From contig CAWCVC010000010.1 in assembly GCA_963798805.1 (NCBI GenBank), positions 186,001-250,000 on the forward strand: 64,000 bases of DNA, in the 5' to 3' direction. The stretch's first letter is position 1. Every line of letters begins with the position of its first letter. The stretch comes from CAVZCK01 sp963798805 (GTDB lineage Bacteria; Pseudomonadota; Alphaproteobacteria; Rhizobiales; Rhodomicrobiaceae). Of the stretch, positions 25,407 through 34,311 are shown one piece after another. A model generated the notes under the pieces. It made no database searches and was not told where the DNA came from. It was given only the letters and a program-made list of their open reading frames with translations. The position numbers and the translations under genes were made by a program.

Positions 25407-26446
25407 TGGAAGGCATGGCCGATCCTCCCGCGAAGAAGCCGTCCGCGCTGCGCCGCAACGCCGAAACGATTACCTTCGTGCTGATGGCCGCCGGGCTGAT
25501 CGCCGCTCCCTTCTATGTCTATCCGCTGTTTCTGATGCAGGCCATGTGCTTCGCGCTGTTCGCCTGCGCCTTCAACCTGCTGATCGGCTATGTCGGCCTG
25601 CTCTCCTTCGGCCATGCGCTCTATTTCGGCTGGGGGAGTTATCTCTCCGCCCATGCGGCGAAAGTCTGGGGGCTGACGCCGGAAATCGCCATTCTCGTAG
25701 GAACGGCGACCGCGGCGCTCTGCGGCCTCATCGCCGGATCGCTTGCCATCCGCCGCCAGGGCATCTATTTCGCCATGATCACGCTGGCGCTGGCGCAGAT
25801 GATGTATTTCTTCGCGCTGCAGGCGAAATTCACCGGCGGCGAGGACGGCATTCAGGGGGTGCCGCGGGGGCATCTCTTCGGCGTCATCGATCTGCGGAAC
25901 GACTGGGCGATGTATGCGGTGGTGCTGGTGATCTTCCTCGCCGGCTTCCTGTTCATCTACCGGATCATCCACTCGCCCTTCGGCAAGGTGCTGAAGGCGA
26001 TTCGCGAGAACGAGACGCGTGCGATCTCGCTCGGCTACAGGACCGACCGCTACAAGCTCGCCGCCTTCGTGCTCTCGGCCACGCTTGCGGGCCTTGCCGG
26101 CGCGACGAAGGCGATCGTGGTGCAGCTTGCCTCGCTCACTGACGTCAACTGGCCGATGTCGGGCGAGGTGGTGCTGATGACGCTCGTCGGCGGGCTCGGC
26201 ACTATTTTCGGCCCTGTCGTCGGCGCTTTCAGCATCGTGGGAATGCAAAACTATCTGGCGCAGGATGTCGGCCAATGGGTCTCGGTGATCCAGGGCTGCA
26301 TCTTCGTCGCCTGCGTGCTGCTGTTCCGGCGCGGCATCGTCGGCGAGATCATCGCGCTCGGGCAGCGCACGCCGAAACCGTCGGATGCCGGGACTGCGCC
26401 GGTAGCAACCGAGCCGGCCGGCGCTCCTTCAGCCGCGGGCGAATGA
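25403..26446 (+). CDS. livM: branched-chain amino acid-type ABC transporter permease (LivM)
   Basis: 347 residues with about nine transmembrane helices; LLIGYVGLLSFGHALYFG and KAIRENETRAISLGY are the LivM markers, and VVLMTLVGGLGTIFGPVVGA is near the end. The last 30 residues are an Ala/Pro-rich tail (PVATEPAGAPSAAGE). Translation start overlaps the livH stop. It is the last gene of the operon, and the convergent penicillin acylase pseudogene follows after 9 bp. Confidence 0.93.
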   Translation: MMEGMADPPAKKPSALRRNAETITFVLMAAGLIAAPFYVYPLFLMQAMCFALFACAFNLLIGYVGLLSFGHALYFGWGSYLSAHAAKVWGLTPEIAILVGTATAALCGLIAGSLAIRRQGIYFAMITLALAQMMYFFALQAKFTGGEDGIQGVPRGHLFGVIDLRNDWAMYAVVLVIFLAGFLFIYRIIHSPFGKVLKAIRENETRAISLGYRTDRYKLAAFVLSATLAGLAGATKAIVVQLASLTDVNWPMSGEVVLMTLVGGLGTIFGPVVGAFSIVGMQNYLAQDVGQWVSVIQGCIFVACVLLFRRGIVGEIIALGQRTPKPSDAGTAPVATEPAGAPSAAGE

Positions 26447-26455
26447 GCCGCCGCG

Positions 26456-28889
26456 CTAAGGCTTGAATATCAGCACGCCGCTATTGTCTGCCATCAGCTT
26501 GGCTTCCGGCACGTCGAGCCGGATCGACTTGCCTTGCTTGTAAAGCCGGAGCTGGTCGGCATAGAAGCGCGACAAGGGATGAGCGCTCTCGCCCGTCGCA
26601 ATTATGAAACGCGAACGCGACGGGTCGCCGAGATCGTAGATCCCGCGAAATCCGGCGCCGGATTTGCGCAACAGCGGATGCTCCTCCTCGGGCAGGCCGA
26701 GGCTGCCGCCGCGATTGACCGAATAGAAGCCGCCGTCACTCGGGAAGGCGACGCCGAACAGCGTGCGGAAGCCGGGCAGATTGTCGAGCACCTGGTTCTC
26801 CATCACCGCGATATGCTCATCGCCCCAGCGCCATTTCGAGGCATCCGAGCCATAGCGCCGCGACAGATCAGCGAGTGTCTGGCGGAATGCGCTCTGCACA
26901 GCCTTCATGCAGTCGGCCCCTGCATCGGCCGGATGGCAGAAACCGGCGGGGTTCCGCAGAATCGAGACGACGACGGAGGCATTGAGAACGCCGACGACCG
27001 GCGCCATGGTGTCGAGCCCGGATTTCAGCAGCTCTTTATTCAGGCGCCACAGCCACCAGTCGAGAATGAGCGGCTCCGGCCGGTTGCGGCGCGCCATGAA
27101 ATCCCAATGTCGCATGAGATCGAGCGCCTGCTTCTCAAGCGGCGTCTCGGGCTGAAGCTTTAACAGAAACGGCACCAGATCGCGTGCATGGGTGGCCTCG
27201 ATGTCCATCTAAATCGCCGCCATGCTGGCGAGGTCGTGCTTGGGCTTCGCACCGATCAGCTCGATGATGCGCATGGCACGGTAGCCCGCGGTCTGATCGC
27301 GCCCGAACCAATAGCGATAGTCGCCGCCGATGACCGCGTTATTGGCATTGACGATGGCGCCGGCCGGTGGATTGAAGAGCTGCGGCCAGCCCTCAAAGGG
27401 AATCAGGCCAGTCCAGTCGAATTTGCCGCTAGCGCCGTCTTCCGGATAGCGGCCGTCGCCGGATTTGCGGATCGGCACCGACCCGGCATTGACGAAGCCG
27501 ATATTGCCGTCGCGGTCGGCATAGACGATGTTCTGCGTCGGCGACTGATAGAAATGCAGCGCCGCCAGGAATTCCTGCCAGTTGCGCGCCTGGTCGATGC
27601 GGAAGAAGGCCTCGGCTGTCGTGTCGTCGCGCCCGAGCCCGGTCCAGGCGAGGCTGATCATGGCGCCGTCGGAGGCAAGCGAGCGCGCATCGGAAATCGC
27701 GTCGGAGATGACCGGCCCATGGCGAGTCTCCCGCCGTATCATCTTCACCGGACCGGTGCCTTTGATCTTGATGGTGACGGTGTCGGTCTGGATCGGCTTA
27801 GGCCCCTCCGGCGTCAGATAGCTGCCGGGCTGGCCCGGTGCCTCACGCTCGATGAAAAGGTCCTGCGTGTCGCTGTCGGTGGTGGTGAAACCCCAGGCGA
27901 TGTGCTCGTTCTGGCCGAGCAGGACGAGCGGTCCGCCCGGCGCGGTCGCGCCTGTGATGGTGAGATCGGGCGTGGTGATCCGCACCAGATACCAGAGGAT
28001 TGGAATGCCCATCTCCAGATGCGGATCGTTGGCGAGGATCGGCTTGCCGGTGGTGCTGCGGCTGCCGTCGATGACCCATTCATTGGAGGCGCCCGCGCCG
28101 ATCGAGGGCAGCGTCAACAGGCGCTCGATCAGCGCGTTATCGTTCGCGGCGAGCTTCGGTGCGCCGGGCGGCCAGGACAACACCGCGCCGCGCGCCGGTC
28201 CCCGCGGGATCTCCGGCTTCAGCGTCACCGGCCATTCGGGCGAGCGCGGCGGAAACAGACGCTCGGCACGATCCCGACCATAGCGCTCCGCGAGCATGGC
28301 CCGGGTGGCGTCCTGCCGCCAGTTCGAACTCAGCTTCCAGGCCATGGTCTTGCCCCAGGCGACCGAGTTCCTCCGGCCGCCATGGCTCCGGACTCATGCC
28401 GAGCACCGTATATTCGAGCGGCAGCGCCTGACCGCTCGACTCCAGCCAGGCATTGACACCATCGGCATAGGCCCGGAAATAGGCCTTCAGCTCCGGCGAC
28501 AGCGCGGCAAAGCTGGCGGCTCCGCGCCCGTTGAAGTCGAGCGCGCGGAACAGCTTGTCGACCGGCAGGCCGCGCGAGCCGATGATCTCTGCAAGACGTC
28601 CTTCGGTGACCCGGCGCGTGATATCCATCTGGAAGAAGCGGTCCTGCGCGTGGAGATAACCGAGCGCACGGGCCGCATCGTTGAGGTCCTTGGCGAAAAT
28701 ATGCGGCACACCATGCTTGTCACGGATGACCCGGACCTCCGCCTGCAGCCCCTTGAGCGGGATCTCGCCATCGAGCTGAGGCAGGCTGCGGCTCCACCAG
28801 ATATAGGCTGTCGCCCCCGCGAGGAGCGGCAGGCCGAGGACGACCGCCAGAAGCCATAGGAAAATCCGCCGCGCCCGACCGCGCCTCAT
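26456..28889 (-). pseudogene. penicillin acylase family protein, broken by a frameshift and an in-frame TAG
   Basis: Together three pieces encode one Ntn-hydrolase of the penicillin/AHL acylase family. The first (28889 to about 28363) has an N-terminal membrane anchor and VRVIRDKHGVPHIFA, LGYLHAQDRFFQMD. One extra base near 28363 (GAACTCGGTC) shifts the frame; removing one G restores LEEL-V-A-W-G-K-T reading. The second piece holds ASNEWVIDGSRS, where the Ser/Asn-Glu-Trp motif marks the beta-chain start region, and NDPHLEM. It ends at TAG 27209-27211, exactly where homologues have Gln (AAI-Q-MDIEATH), so CAG to TAG. The third piece continues in the same frame to 26456. An IS1182-family element lies 31 bp before the start. 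Confidence 0.85.
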
Positions 28890-29005
28890 TACAGCCCTCC
28901 AAAATTGCTGGCGGCGACACTAGCAGCCTGTCGGGCTTAACGGCGGCGTCTGTTGCGAGGTAGGGTATCGCGATTGATTCTCCATTGCCTTGGGAGCCGG
29001 CGCTG

Positions 29006-30364
29006 ATGAGCAACTTCCGCCTGATTGATCGCCAGACCGGTTTTCTGTTGCCGCCCTCGGTGGACGACTGGCTTCCGGAGAAGCACCTGGCTCGTTTTAT
29101 TGTCGAGTTGATCGACAGCCTGGACGTCTCGGCCATGAGCGGCGTTTATCGTGGCTCGGGTTCGGCGAGTTACCACCCGCGGCTTTTGCTGGGTATTCTG
29201 GTTTACGGCTACGCCACGGGTGTGTTTTCCAGCCGCAAGCTGGAGCGGGCGACCTATGACTCGGTGGCGTTCCGCTTCATCGCTGCCAACGATCACCCTG
29301 ATCATGACACCATCGCCACCTTTCGCCGGCGTTTTCTGAAGCAGATCGAGGGGCTGTTCGTGCAGATTTTGCTGCTGGCGCGCGAGATGGGCCTACTGAG
29401 GATGGGGACGGTGGCGCTTGACGGCACGAAAATCCATGCCAACGCCAGCAAGCACAGCGCGCTTTCCTACGAGCATGCTGGCAGGATCGAGGCGCAATTG
29501 AAGGCCGAAGTGGCCGAGTTGCTGGCCAAGGCCGAGGCGGCGGATCAGTCGGCCATTCCCGACGGCTTGTCGATCCCCGATGAACTTGCCCGGTGCGAGG
29601 AGCGGCTGCAAAAGCTCAGCGGGGCCCGTGCCAAGATCGAGGCGCGCGCCAAGGAGCGTTTCGAGCGGGAGCAGGCCGAACATCAGGCCAAGCTTGCAGC
29701 GCGCGAGGCCAAAGTGAAGGCCACGGGCAAAAAGCCCGGCGGCAAGCCGCTCAAGCCGCCGGCGGAAGGGCCGCGACCAACCGATCAGATCAATCTGACG
29801 GATGAAGAGTCCCGCATCATGCCGATTTCCGGCGGCGGTTTCGAGCAATGCTACAATGCTCAGGCCGTGGTCGCCGAAGGCAGTCTGCTGGTCGTCGCCA
29901 CCGACGTGGTTCAGGCGCCCAATGACAAGCAGCAGCTTGAGCCGATGCTGGCGAAAATCAACGCCTTGCCCGAAAATCTGGGCAAGGCCGACATCATGCT
30001 CGGCGACAACGGCTATTTCAGCGCGGCCAATGTGAAGGCCTGTGTGGCGGCGGGGCTGGAGCCGCTGCTCGCTTTGGCCCGGGATGCCCATCATCGATCC
30101 CTCGGTGAGCGCTTCGCCGATGCACCACCCGCGCCAGAAAATCCAACGCCCGTCGAGGCCATGGCCTACCGTCTGCGGACGCCCGAAGGCAAAAAGCTCT
30201 ACGCCCTGCGCAAACACACACCCGAGCCGGTGTTCGGCATCATCAAATCGGTGCTCGGATTCCGCCAATTCCTGCTGCGCGGGCTCGACAATGTCAAAGG
30301 CGAGTGGACGCTTGTCACCATGGCATGGAACGTGAAACGGATGTTTGCCCTGAAAGCTGCTTGA
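29006..30364 (+). CDS. IS1182 family transposase
   Basis: 452 residues, intact. N-terminal DUF772-like region (LIDRQTGFLLPPSVDDWLPE, YHPRLLLGILVYGYATGVFS, DHDTIATFRRRF). The catalytic DDE residues fit the first Asp in VALDGTKIHANASKH, the second in MLGDNGYFSAANVKA, and the Glu in HTPEPVFGIIKSVLGFRQF. A charged coiled-coil insertion (about 150-250) lies between the first two. I prefer ATG 29006 (MSNFRLID) to the TTG seven codons earlier. A hairpin follows the stop. Confidence 0.93.
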   Translation: MSNFRLIDRQTGFLLPPSVDDWLPEKHLARFIVELIDSLDVSAMSGVYRGSGSASYHPRLLLGILVYGYATGVFSSRKLERATYDSVAFRFIAANDHPDHDTIATFRRRFLKQIEGLFVQILLLAREMGLLRMGTVALDGTKIHANASKHSALSYEHAGRIEAQLKAEVAELLAKAEAADQSAIPDGLSIPDELARCEERLQKLSGARAKIEARAKERFEREQAEHQAKLAAREAKVKATGKKPGGKPLKPPAEGPRPTDQINLTDEESRIMPISGGGFEQCYNAQAVVAEGSLLVVATDVVQAPNDKQQLEPMLAKINALPENLGKADIMLGDNGYFSAANVKACVAAGLEPLLALARDAHHRSLGERFADAPPAPENPTPVEAMAYRLRTPEGKKLYALRKHTPEPVFGIIKSVLGFRQFLLRGLDNVKGEWTLVTMAWNVKRMFALKAA

Positions 30365-30381
30365 TGCGCAGCGGCATTGCC

Positions 30382-30415
30382 GTCGGACTGATGAAAAGAC
30401 AAACGTCAGTCCGAC
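30382..30415 (+). terminator. hairpin inside the right end of the insertion sequence
   Basis: GTCGGACTGA (30382-30391) pairs perfectly with TCAGTCCGAC (30406-30415) over a 14-nt loop. It ends the transposase transcript and overlaps the right inverted repeat; such hairpins also limit read-through into the element. Confidence 0.7.
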
Positions 30416-30425
30416 AGACTGCTAG

Positions 30426-30739
30426 GGCAGCCGGCACCGAAAAGCGATACGGAAGTTCGCAGGCCAATGGGCGGTGAATTGGCCGGCTTCCGGGTTGACG
30501 CATTTGTGCCACTTCGGAACTGTTCAAGCTCACATTCTGAGGATATGATCTTTATCTATTGGGATCTCTACCTGGATTTATTTCCTTTCATAATAATTTT
30601 CACGCATAAGATGCATTGAATTAATGAATTCCCGCAGAGGTTTTAGAATTCTATATCTCATTAACTCTGTACTTTAATCTGACATTAAGCGAGCTGCGCT
30701 AAAGTCCTTTGCAGTGGTCAGTTGCGTGTAGAGTTTCAG
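30426..30739 (+). promoter_or_regulatory. AT-rich regulatory region upstream of sciP
   Basis: 314 bp without a gene. The stretch from about 30540 is clearly AT-richer than its surroundings, with several TTAA words. The perfect CtrA box at 30674-30688 lies within it. The IS element ends at 30425, so any regulatory sequence further left has been displaced by at least 1.5 kb. Confidence 0.65.
30674..30688 (+). promoter_or_regulatory. CtrA binding box (TTAA-N7-TTAA) of the sciP promoter
   Basis: TTAATCTGACATTAA matches the full CtrA consensus exactly, including the 7-bp spacing, and is followed by G. It ends 51 bp before the sciP start codon. In Caulobacter, sciP is transcribed under CtrA control, so the site is in the expected place. 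Confidence 0.8.
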
Positions 30740-31015
30740 ATGACCGAACAATTCAGGCTCCGAGTAAAATATGTGATGGGGCCGGATGGCAGCCCGCTGA
30801 CGATCGCCGATCTGCCGCCTCCCACAACCAAGCGATGGGTGATCCGCCGCAAGGCCGAGGTGGTCGCTGCGGTGCGTGGCGGACTGTTGAGCCTGGGCGA
30901 TGCCTGCAACCGCTATAGGCTCACAGTGGACGAATTCCTGAGCTGGCAGCGCTCGATCCAGCGCCATGGCCTGCCCGGCCTGCGTGCAACGCGGCTGCAG
31001 GAATATCGCGGCTAG
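30740..31015 (+). CDS. sciP: CtrA inhibitor SciP (DUF1153)
   Basis: 91 residues of the DUF1153 family. In Caulobacter, SciP binds CtrA-activated promoters or CtrA itself and keeps them off in G1 cells. Conserved text: VKYVMGPDGSPLTIADLPPP, TKRWVIRRKAEVVAAVRGGL, TVDEFLSWQRSI; the middle and last parts form the helix-turn-helix. The start is ATG 30740 (MTEQFRLR); an upstream GTG in frame adds six residues and is unlikely. The promoter has a perfect CtrA box. Its presence next to ctrA, chpT and fliJ places it in the cell-cycle block. Confidence 0.95.
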   Translation: MTEQFRLRVKYVMGPDGSPLTIADLPPPTTKRWVIRRKAEVVAAVRGGLLSLGDACNRYRLTVDEFLSWQRSIQRHGLPGLRATRLQEYRG

Positions 31016-31064
31016 GCATCACGCCTTTATTCGGGCTTTTGCCTGCGGCATTGAACGCGGCGGG

Positions 31065-31580
31065 TTACGGGGCTGAACCCTCGGCTGGCTGAACGTCGAA
31101 GATCATCAGGATCGCCGGTCCTTCCACAGTCTCCACGCAGCCGCCGCCGCGAAAACCGGCGTTTTCATAGGCGCGGCGGGCGCGGATATTGCCGACATCG
31201 GGATCGATCGCCACCACCGGGGCACCCTCGGCCCCGAGCTGTTCGGCGAGCAGCCTCAGATAGATGGAACCGTGACCCCGGCCGATCATCAGCGGCTCCC
31301 CGATGAAAGAATCGATCGCGCGCGAGCCTGCCGGCAGATCAGCGAAATGTGGCTGCGGCCAATCATGGACGCCATAATGCTGGGCATAGGCGAAAGGGCG
31401 GCCCCGAAACGAGACGATCCGCATCACCATGCGCGGCTCGTCCAGATCGTCCCGCAGCAAGGCGGCCTGCTCATCCGGATCGCCCCACCATCTGACCACT
31501 TCCGGCGTTCGCAGCCAATGCTCCAGGAGCGGCAGGTCGTCATGCGTGGCAGGACGGAAGGTATAATCGGACCGATCCAT
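31065..31580 (-). CDS. GNAT family N-acetyltransferase
   Basis: 171 residues with the GNAT fold: YTFRPATHDDLPLLEHWLR at the start, and the acetyl-CoA loop GRGHGSIYLRLL (about 107-118) with DPDVGNIRARRAYENAGF after it. The overall wording (WWGDPDEQ, FIGEPLMIGRGHGS) resembles the AAC(6')/RimJ-like and siderophore acyl-transfer subgroup. Without other evidence I would not call it a resistance gene. It converges on sciP with a 49-bp gap. Confidence 0.82.
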   Translation of the reverse strand: MDRSDYTFRPATHDDLPLLEHWLRTPEVVRWWGDPDEQAALLRDDLDEPRMVMRIVSFRGRPFAYAQHYGVHDWPQPHFADLPAGSRAIDSFIGEPLMIGRGHGSIYLRLLAEQLGAEGAPVVAIDPDVGNIRARRAYENAGFRGGGCVETVEGPAILMIFDVQPAEGSAP

Positions 31581-31706
31581 TATCGCTCTATTCTATAATG
31601 CCGGCGCAGGCTGTACATCGCTTGCGGATTCCGAATGCTTCATCGGTTTACACCGCCGCTCCGCGCGGCTAGCCTGTCGGGGCCTGAACGTGACGGAGGG
31701 CGGCCC

Positions 31707-32195
31707 TTGCCTTTGCCGGACATCTACACCATCGGCTATGAAGGTGCGTCGACGGATAATCTGATCGCGGCGCTGAAGGAATCCGGCGTCACGCGCCTTC
31801 TCGACATCCGCGAGTCGCCCTATTCGCGCCGGCACGAATTTTCGACCGACGAATTGAGCGCAGCGCTCACCTCATATGGCATCGCCTATACGCATATCCG
31901 CGAGCTGGGCAACCCGCCCGCCGGCCGCGAAGCCGCGCGCGCCGGCCATATGGCGGCCTATCGCGAGATCTTTACGGAGCATCTCGACGGGGCGGAGGCA
32001 GGCAAAGGGCTCGATCGCGCCTTGGCGTTCGCGGCCAATGAGCGCGTCTGTCTGCTCTGTCTGGAGAAGTCGCCGAACCATTGCCACCGCTCGATGGTCG
32101 CTGCGCGTATGAGCGAGATGTCGGGGCAGCAGATCGTGCATTTGCGGGTTCAGCCGAAGGCCGCTCATCCCGGACAGTCCACGTTCGATTTTTAG
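31707..32195 (+). CDS. DUF488 domain-containing protein
   Basis: About 162 residues. The DUF488 domain starts at IYTIGYEGAS and holds LLDIRESPYSRRHEFS, ELGNPPAGRE, and the conserved Cys/His cluster VCLLCLEKSPNHCHRSMVA. The function of the family is unknown, and the conserved Cys and His suggest a metal or redox site. I chose TTG 31707, which has GGAGGG 9 nt upstream, because the domain begins four residues later. ATG 31635 in frame is the alternative. The last part is overlapped on the other strand by the run-on tail of the lipoprotein gene. Confidence 0.8.
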   Translation: MPLPDIYTIGYEGASTDNLIAALKESGVTRLLDIRESPYSRRHEFSTDELSAALTSYGIAYTHIRELGNPPAGREAARAGHMAAYREIFTEHLDGAEAGKGLDRALAFAANERVCLLCLEKSPNHCHRSMVAARMSEMSGQQIVHLRVQPKAAHPGQSTFDF

Positions 32196-32784
32196 CAGGC
32201 GCTTGCCTTAATATGTGCCCGCCGCAGCCGGGCCGCCGGAACTCCTGGCTCGTCGACCAGCCGCCGGCCGAGGCCTGCTGAACCACGCTCGAGCTAATCT
32301 GCGGCAGCGGCCCGGAGGCGATAGCGCCGCCGTGCCGCGCAGCATCGTCGCATTGCGCCTGCTGGCCGAAGATCCAGGTCTCCACATCGCGCTTCAGCCG
32401 CGCCGCAAGTTCGGTCGGGAAAGACACGTTGCGCGTCGAGATCAGCGTATTCTCATTGAACGGATAGAACTGCACGATGAAGGCCTGCGCCTTCGGTCCG
32501 GAGCCCGAAGTGATGGTGACCTGCGGCAGTTCGGTGAGGCCGGTGCCGGTCTCCAGCGTCGATGGCTTGGTGTCGTATTGATAGCCGGCGAGCAGAGCCG
32601 ACGGGCCATTGAACCAGCAGGCCTTCATCTGCTCCGCGAATGCTTGCTCGACGGCCTCCGGCTTGCCGAATGACAGGCGCTGGGGCTCGGAGCCTTCGAC
32701 ACGCGAGATCGTTGCGTCGGTATGCGCACAAGCGCTGACAAACAGGGCGATGAGGCATGCGCCCCCTGTCAGAATCTTGCGCAA
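31972..32784 (-). CDS. predicted lipoprotein, paralogue of the neighbouring gene, with run-on C-terminus
   Basis: The conserved part spans about 190 residues. The likely start is TTG 32784 (GGGGGAC upstream), giving a lipoprotein signal MRKILTGGACLIALFVSAC with Cys20 acylated. ATG 32820 is the alternative. The body (EQMKACWFNGPSALL, FIVQFYPFNENTLIS, RLKRDVETWIFGQQAQC) aligns with gene 32995-33624, including ACWF and the final Cys. After the conserved part the frame stays open to 31972 and runs 224 bp antisense into the DUF488 gene. A shift to the next frame near 32250 would give SSGGPAAAGTY and a stop at about 32209, so a frameshift or lost stop is likely. Function unknown. Confidence 0.6.
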   Translation of the reverse strand: MRKILTGGACLIALFVSACAHTDATISRVEGSEPQRLSFGKPEAVEQAFAEQMKACWFNGPSALLAGYQYDTKPSTLETGTGLTELPQVTITSGSGPKAQAFIVQFYPFNENTLISTRNVSFPTELAARLKRDVETWIFGQQAQCDDAARHGGAIASGPLPQISSSVVQQASAGGWSTSQEFRRPGCGGHILRQAPAKNRTWTVRDERPSAEPANARSAAPTSRSYAQRPSSGGNGSATSPDRADRRAHWPRTPRRDRALCLPPPRRDAP

Positions 32785-32994
32785 ATCCCGTCCCCCATGG
32801 CGTTCGCCGTCCCCGCTCATGACGCTAAGAAGCGAAATTGTCAAAATTCAAGCAGATAGCCGCCGCAAACCGCCGGCTCTGCAGATCGTTATTGCGCCGT
32901 GCCGAATCGGCCACGGCCGGCATCACCCCTGGTCCGGCGGAATTTGCGCCAAAACCGGCAGCTCACGCGTCACGAGACGCCGGCTTCCCGCGCT

Positions 32995-33624
32995 TCAGCC
33001 GTCGCAGCTCTGGTTGCCTTTCGACCAGCGCACCAGATCGGCCTTGAAGGCCTTATCCAGCTTTTCGTCGAGCTTGCGGTTTTCCGCTTTCACCGTCGAT
33101 CCACCAAGACCGGCGCTGATATCGATCTTGAACGCCATCAGACCGCGGCCGCCATCCGTCGCCTTCTGATAGATGTAGATCATCGCATCCTGAGACTCAC
33201 CGGGCTCGACATGGGCCTGAAAGCCGTAATTCGGCAGCTTCGAGGCACCTGGCGTGAACCAGCAGGCGCGGATCTGCTGAGCAAGCTGGGTGTAGACGTC
33301 GACCGGCGATTTTTCCCATTGCGAGGTGTCCGGAGCATAGGCCGAGGCGGTAAACAGGGTGGATAGCAGCGGGCCGCTCTGTTTCGCCGCGCCCTGGCTC
33401 GCCGCCGACGCCAGCTTGATCTGCGCCGGGCGTTTGATCCGGATATTGCGGTCCGGCATGGGTGGAGCGTTGGCGACCTCGACGCCCTCGCCTGCCGGTG
33501 CGCCGTCCTGCTTCGGCTGATCCGATCCGCTGACGAGCCCGATCTGCGGCAGATCCGAGCTGTGCCCGCAGCCGGCGAGAAAAAGGGTCAGCGCCGCTCC
33601 GGCAATTGTCGCAATTGAGCGCAT
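32995..33624 (-). CDS. predicted lipoprotein, conserved in Hyphomicrobiales
   Basis: 209 residues, ATG 33624. Lipoprotein signal MRSIATIAGAALTLFLAGC with Cys19 in the LAGC lipobox. The mature part has a low-complexity linker, then VYTQLAQQIRACWFTPGASK, MIYIYQKATDGGRGLMAFKI, and the C-terminal VRWSKGNQSC. The two Cys (in ACWF and QSC) occur at matching places in the paralogue at 31972-32784, so the two arose by tandem duplication. Function unknown; probably a periplasmic-face envelope protein. Confidence 0.78.
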   Translation of the reverse strand: MRSIATIAGAALTLFLAGCGHSSDLPQIGLVSGSDQPKQDGAPAGEGVEVANAPPMPDRNIRIKRPAQIKLASAASQGAAKQSGPLLSTLFTASAYAPDTSQWEKSPVDVYTQLAQQIRACWFTPGASKLPNYGFQAHVEPGESQDAMIYIYQKATDGGRGLMAFKIDISAGLGGSTVKAENRKLDEKLDKAFKADLVRWSKGNQSCDG

Positions 33625-33648
33625 CCCGATTTGCCCCCCTCAAGCAGC

Positions 33649-34134
33649 CTAGTCGCGGAAATTCGCGAATTGCAGCGGCTGCTCGATTTTCAAGGATTTA
33701 ACGAAGGCGATGACCTCCTGCAGGTCGTCGCGCTTCTTCCCGGAAACGCGAAGCTCATCGCCCTGGATGGCAACCTGCACCTTGAATTTGGCATTCTTTA
33801 TGTCTTTCACCAGGCGCTTCGCCAGTTCCTTGTCGATGCCTGTCTTTAAGGCCACGGTCTGCCGGACCGACCGGCCCGCGGCCTTCTCCGGAGTCTTGTA
33901 ATCGAGCACGCCGGGCTCGATGCCGCGCCTGGCGAGATGCCCCTGGAGCAACTCGTGCATCTGCTTCAGCTTCAGGTCGTCGTCGGCCTGGATGACGAGT
34001 TCCTGCTCCTTGCGCTCGACCCGGCTCGTCGAGCCCTTGAAGTCATAGCGCTGGGAGATCTCGCGAGCGAGATTCTGCAGTGCGTTGTCGACCTCCGAGA
34101 GGTCGGTCTTCGAAACGATATCGAATGACGGCAC
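33649..34134 (-). CDS. YajQ family nucleotide-binding protein
   Basis: 161 residues, the family length. It starts with the hallmark MPSFDIVSKTDLSEVDNALQ and continues NLAREISQRYDFKGS and VSGKKRDDLQEVIAFVK. YajQ proteins bind nucleotides, and in Xanthomonas a member acts as a cyclic-di-GMP receptor that pairs with a LysR regulator; whether this one does is unknown. The start is GTG 34134 with GGGGAATTGAG upstream. It lies just after the two lipoprotein genes in the same direction, but with a separate-looking start. Confidence 0.93.
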   Translation of the reverse strand: MPSFDIVSKTDLSEVDNALQNLAREISQRYDFKGSTSRVERKEQELVIQADDDLKLKQMHELLQGHLARRGIEPGVLDYKTPEKAAGRSVRQTVALKTGIDKELAKRLVKDIKNAKFKVQVAIQGDELRVSGKKRDDLQEVIAFVKSLKIEQPLQFANFRD

Positions 34135-34311
34135 AACTCAATTCCCCTGGACCAATCTAGATGTGAGATTTTTGCGGCTCGCGCAAGGGGATAGGCCGGT
34201 CTTTTCACAGGACCCGCGAAGCCGGGGGAAATCATGCAGTCGAAAAGGGCGCGCTCGGGACGAAATGCGAGCCGGGCCGCGCCTCGCCCGGCTCATTGGG
34301 CAGTGCCCGTC

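Larger units (their letters stand above)
28920..30425 (+). mobile_element. intact IS1182-family insertion sequence
   Basis: About 1506 bp. Terminal inverted repeats: the left end CTAGCAGCCTGTCGGGCT (from 28920) and, on the opposite strand, the right end CTAGCAGTCTGTCGGACT (to 30425) match at 16 of 18 positions. The CTAG at each outer end may be a target duplication or part of the repeat. A single intact transposase gene fills the element. It sits between the promoterless start of the broken penicillin acylase gene and the sciP upstream region. Confidence 0.85.

Noticed and set aside
31065..31580. aminoglycoside resistance gene
   Set aside because: Only general GNAT features are visible; similarity to AAC(6') wording is not enough for a resistance call.
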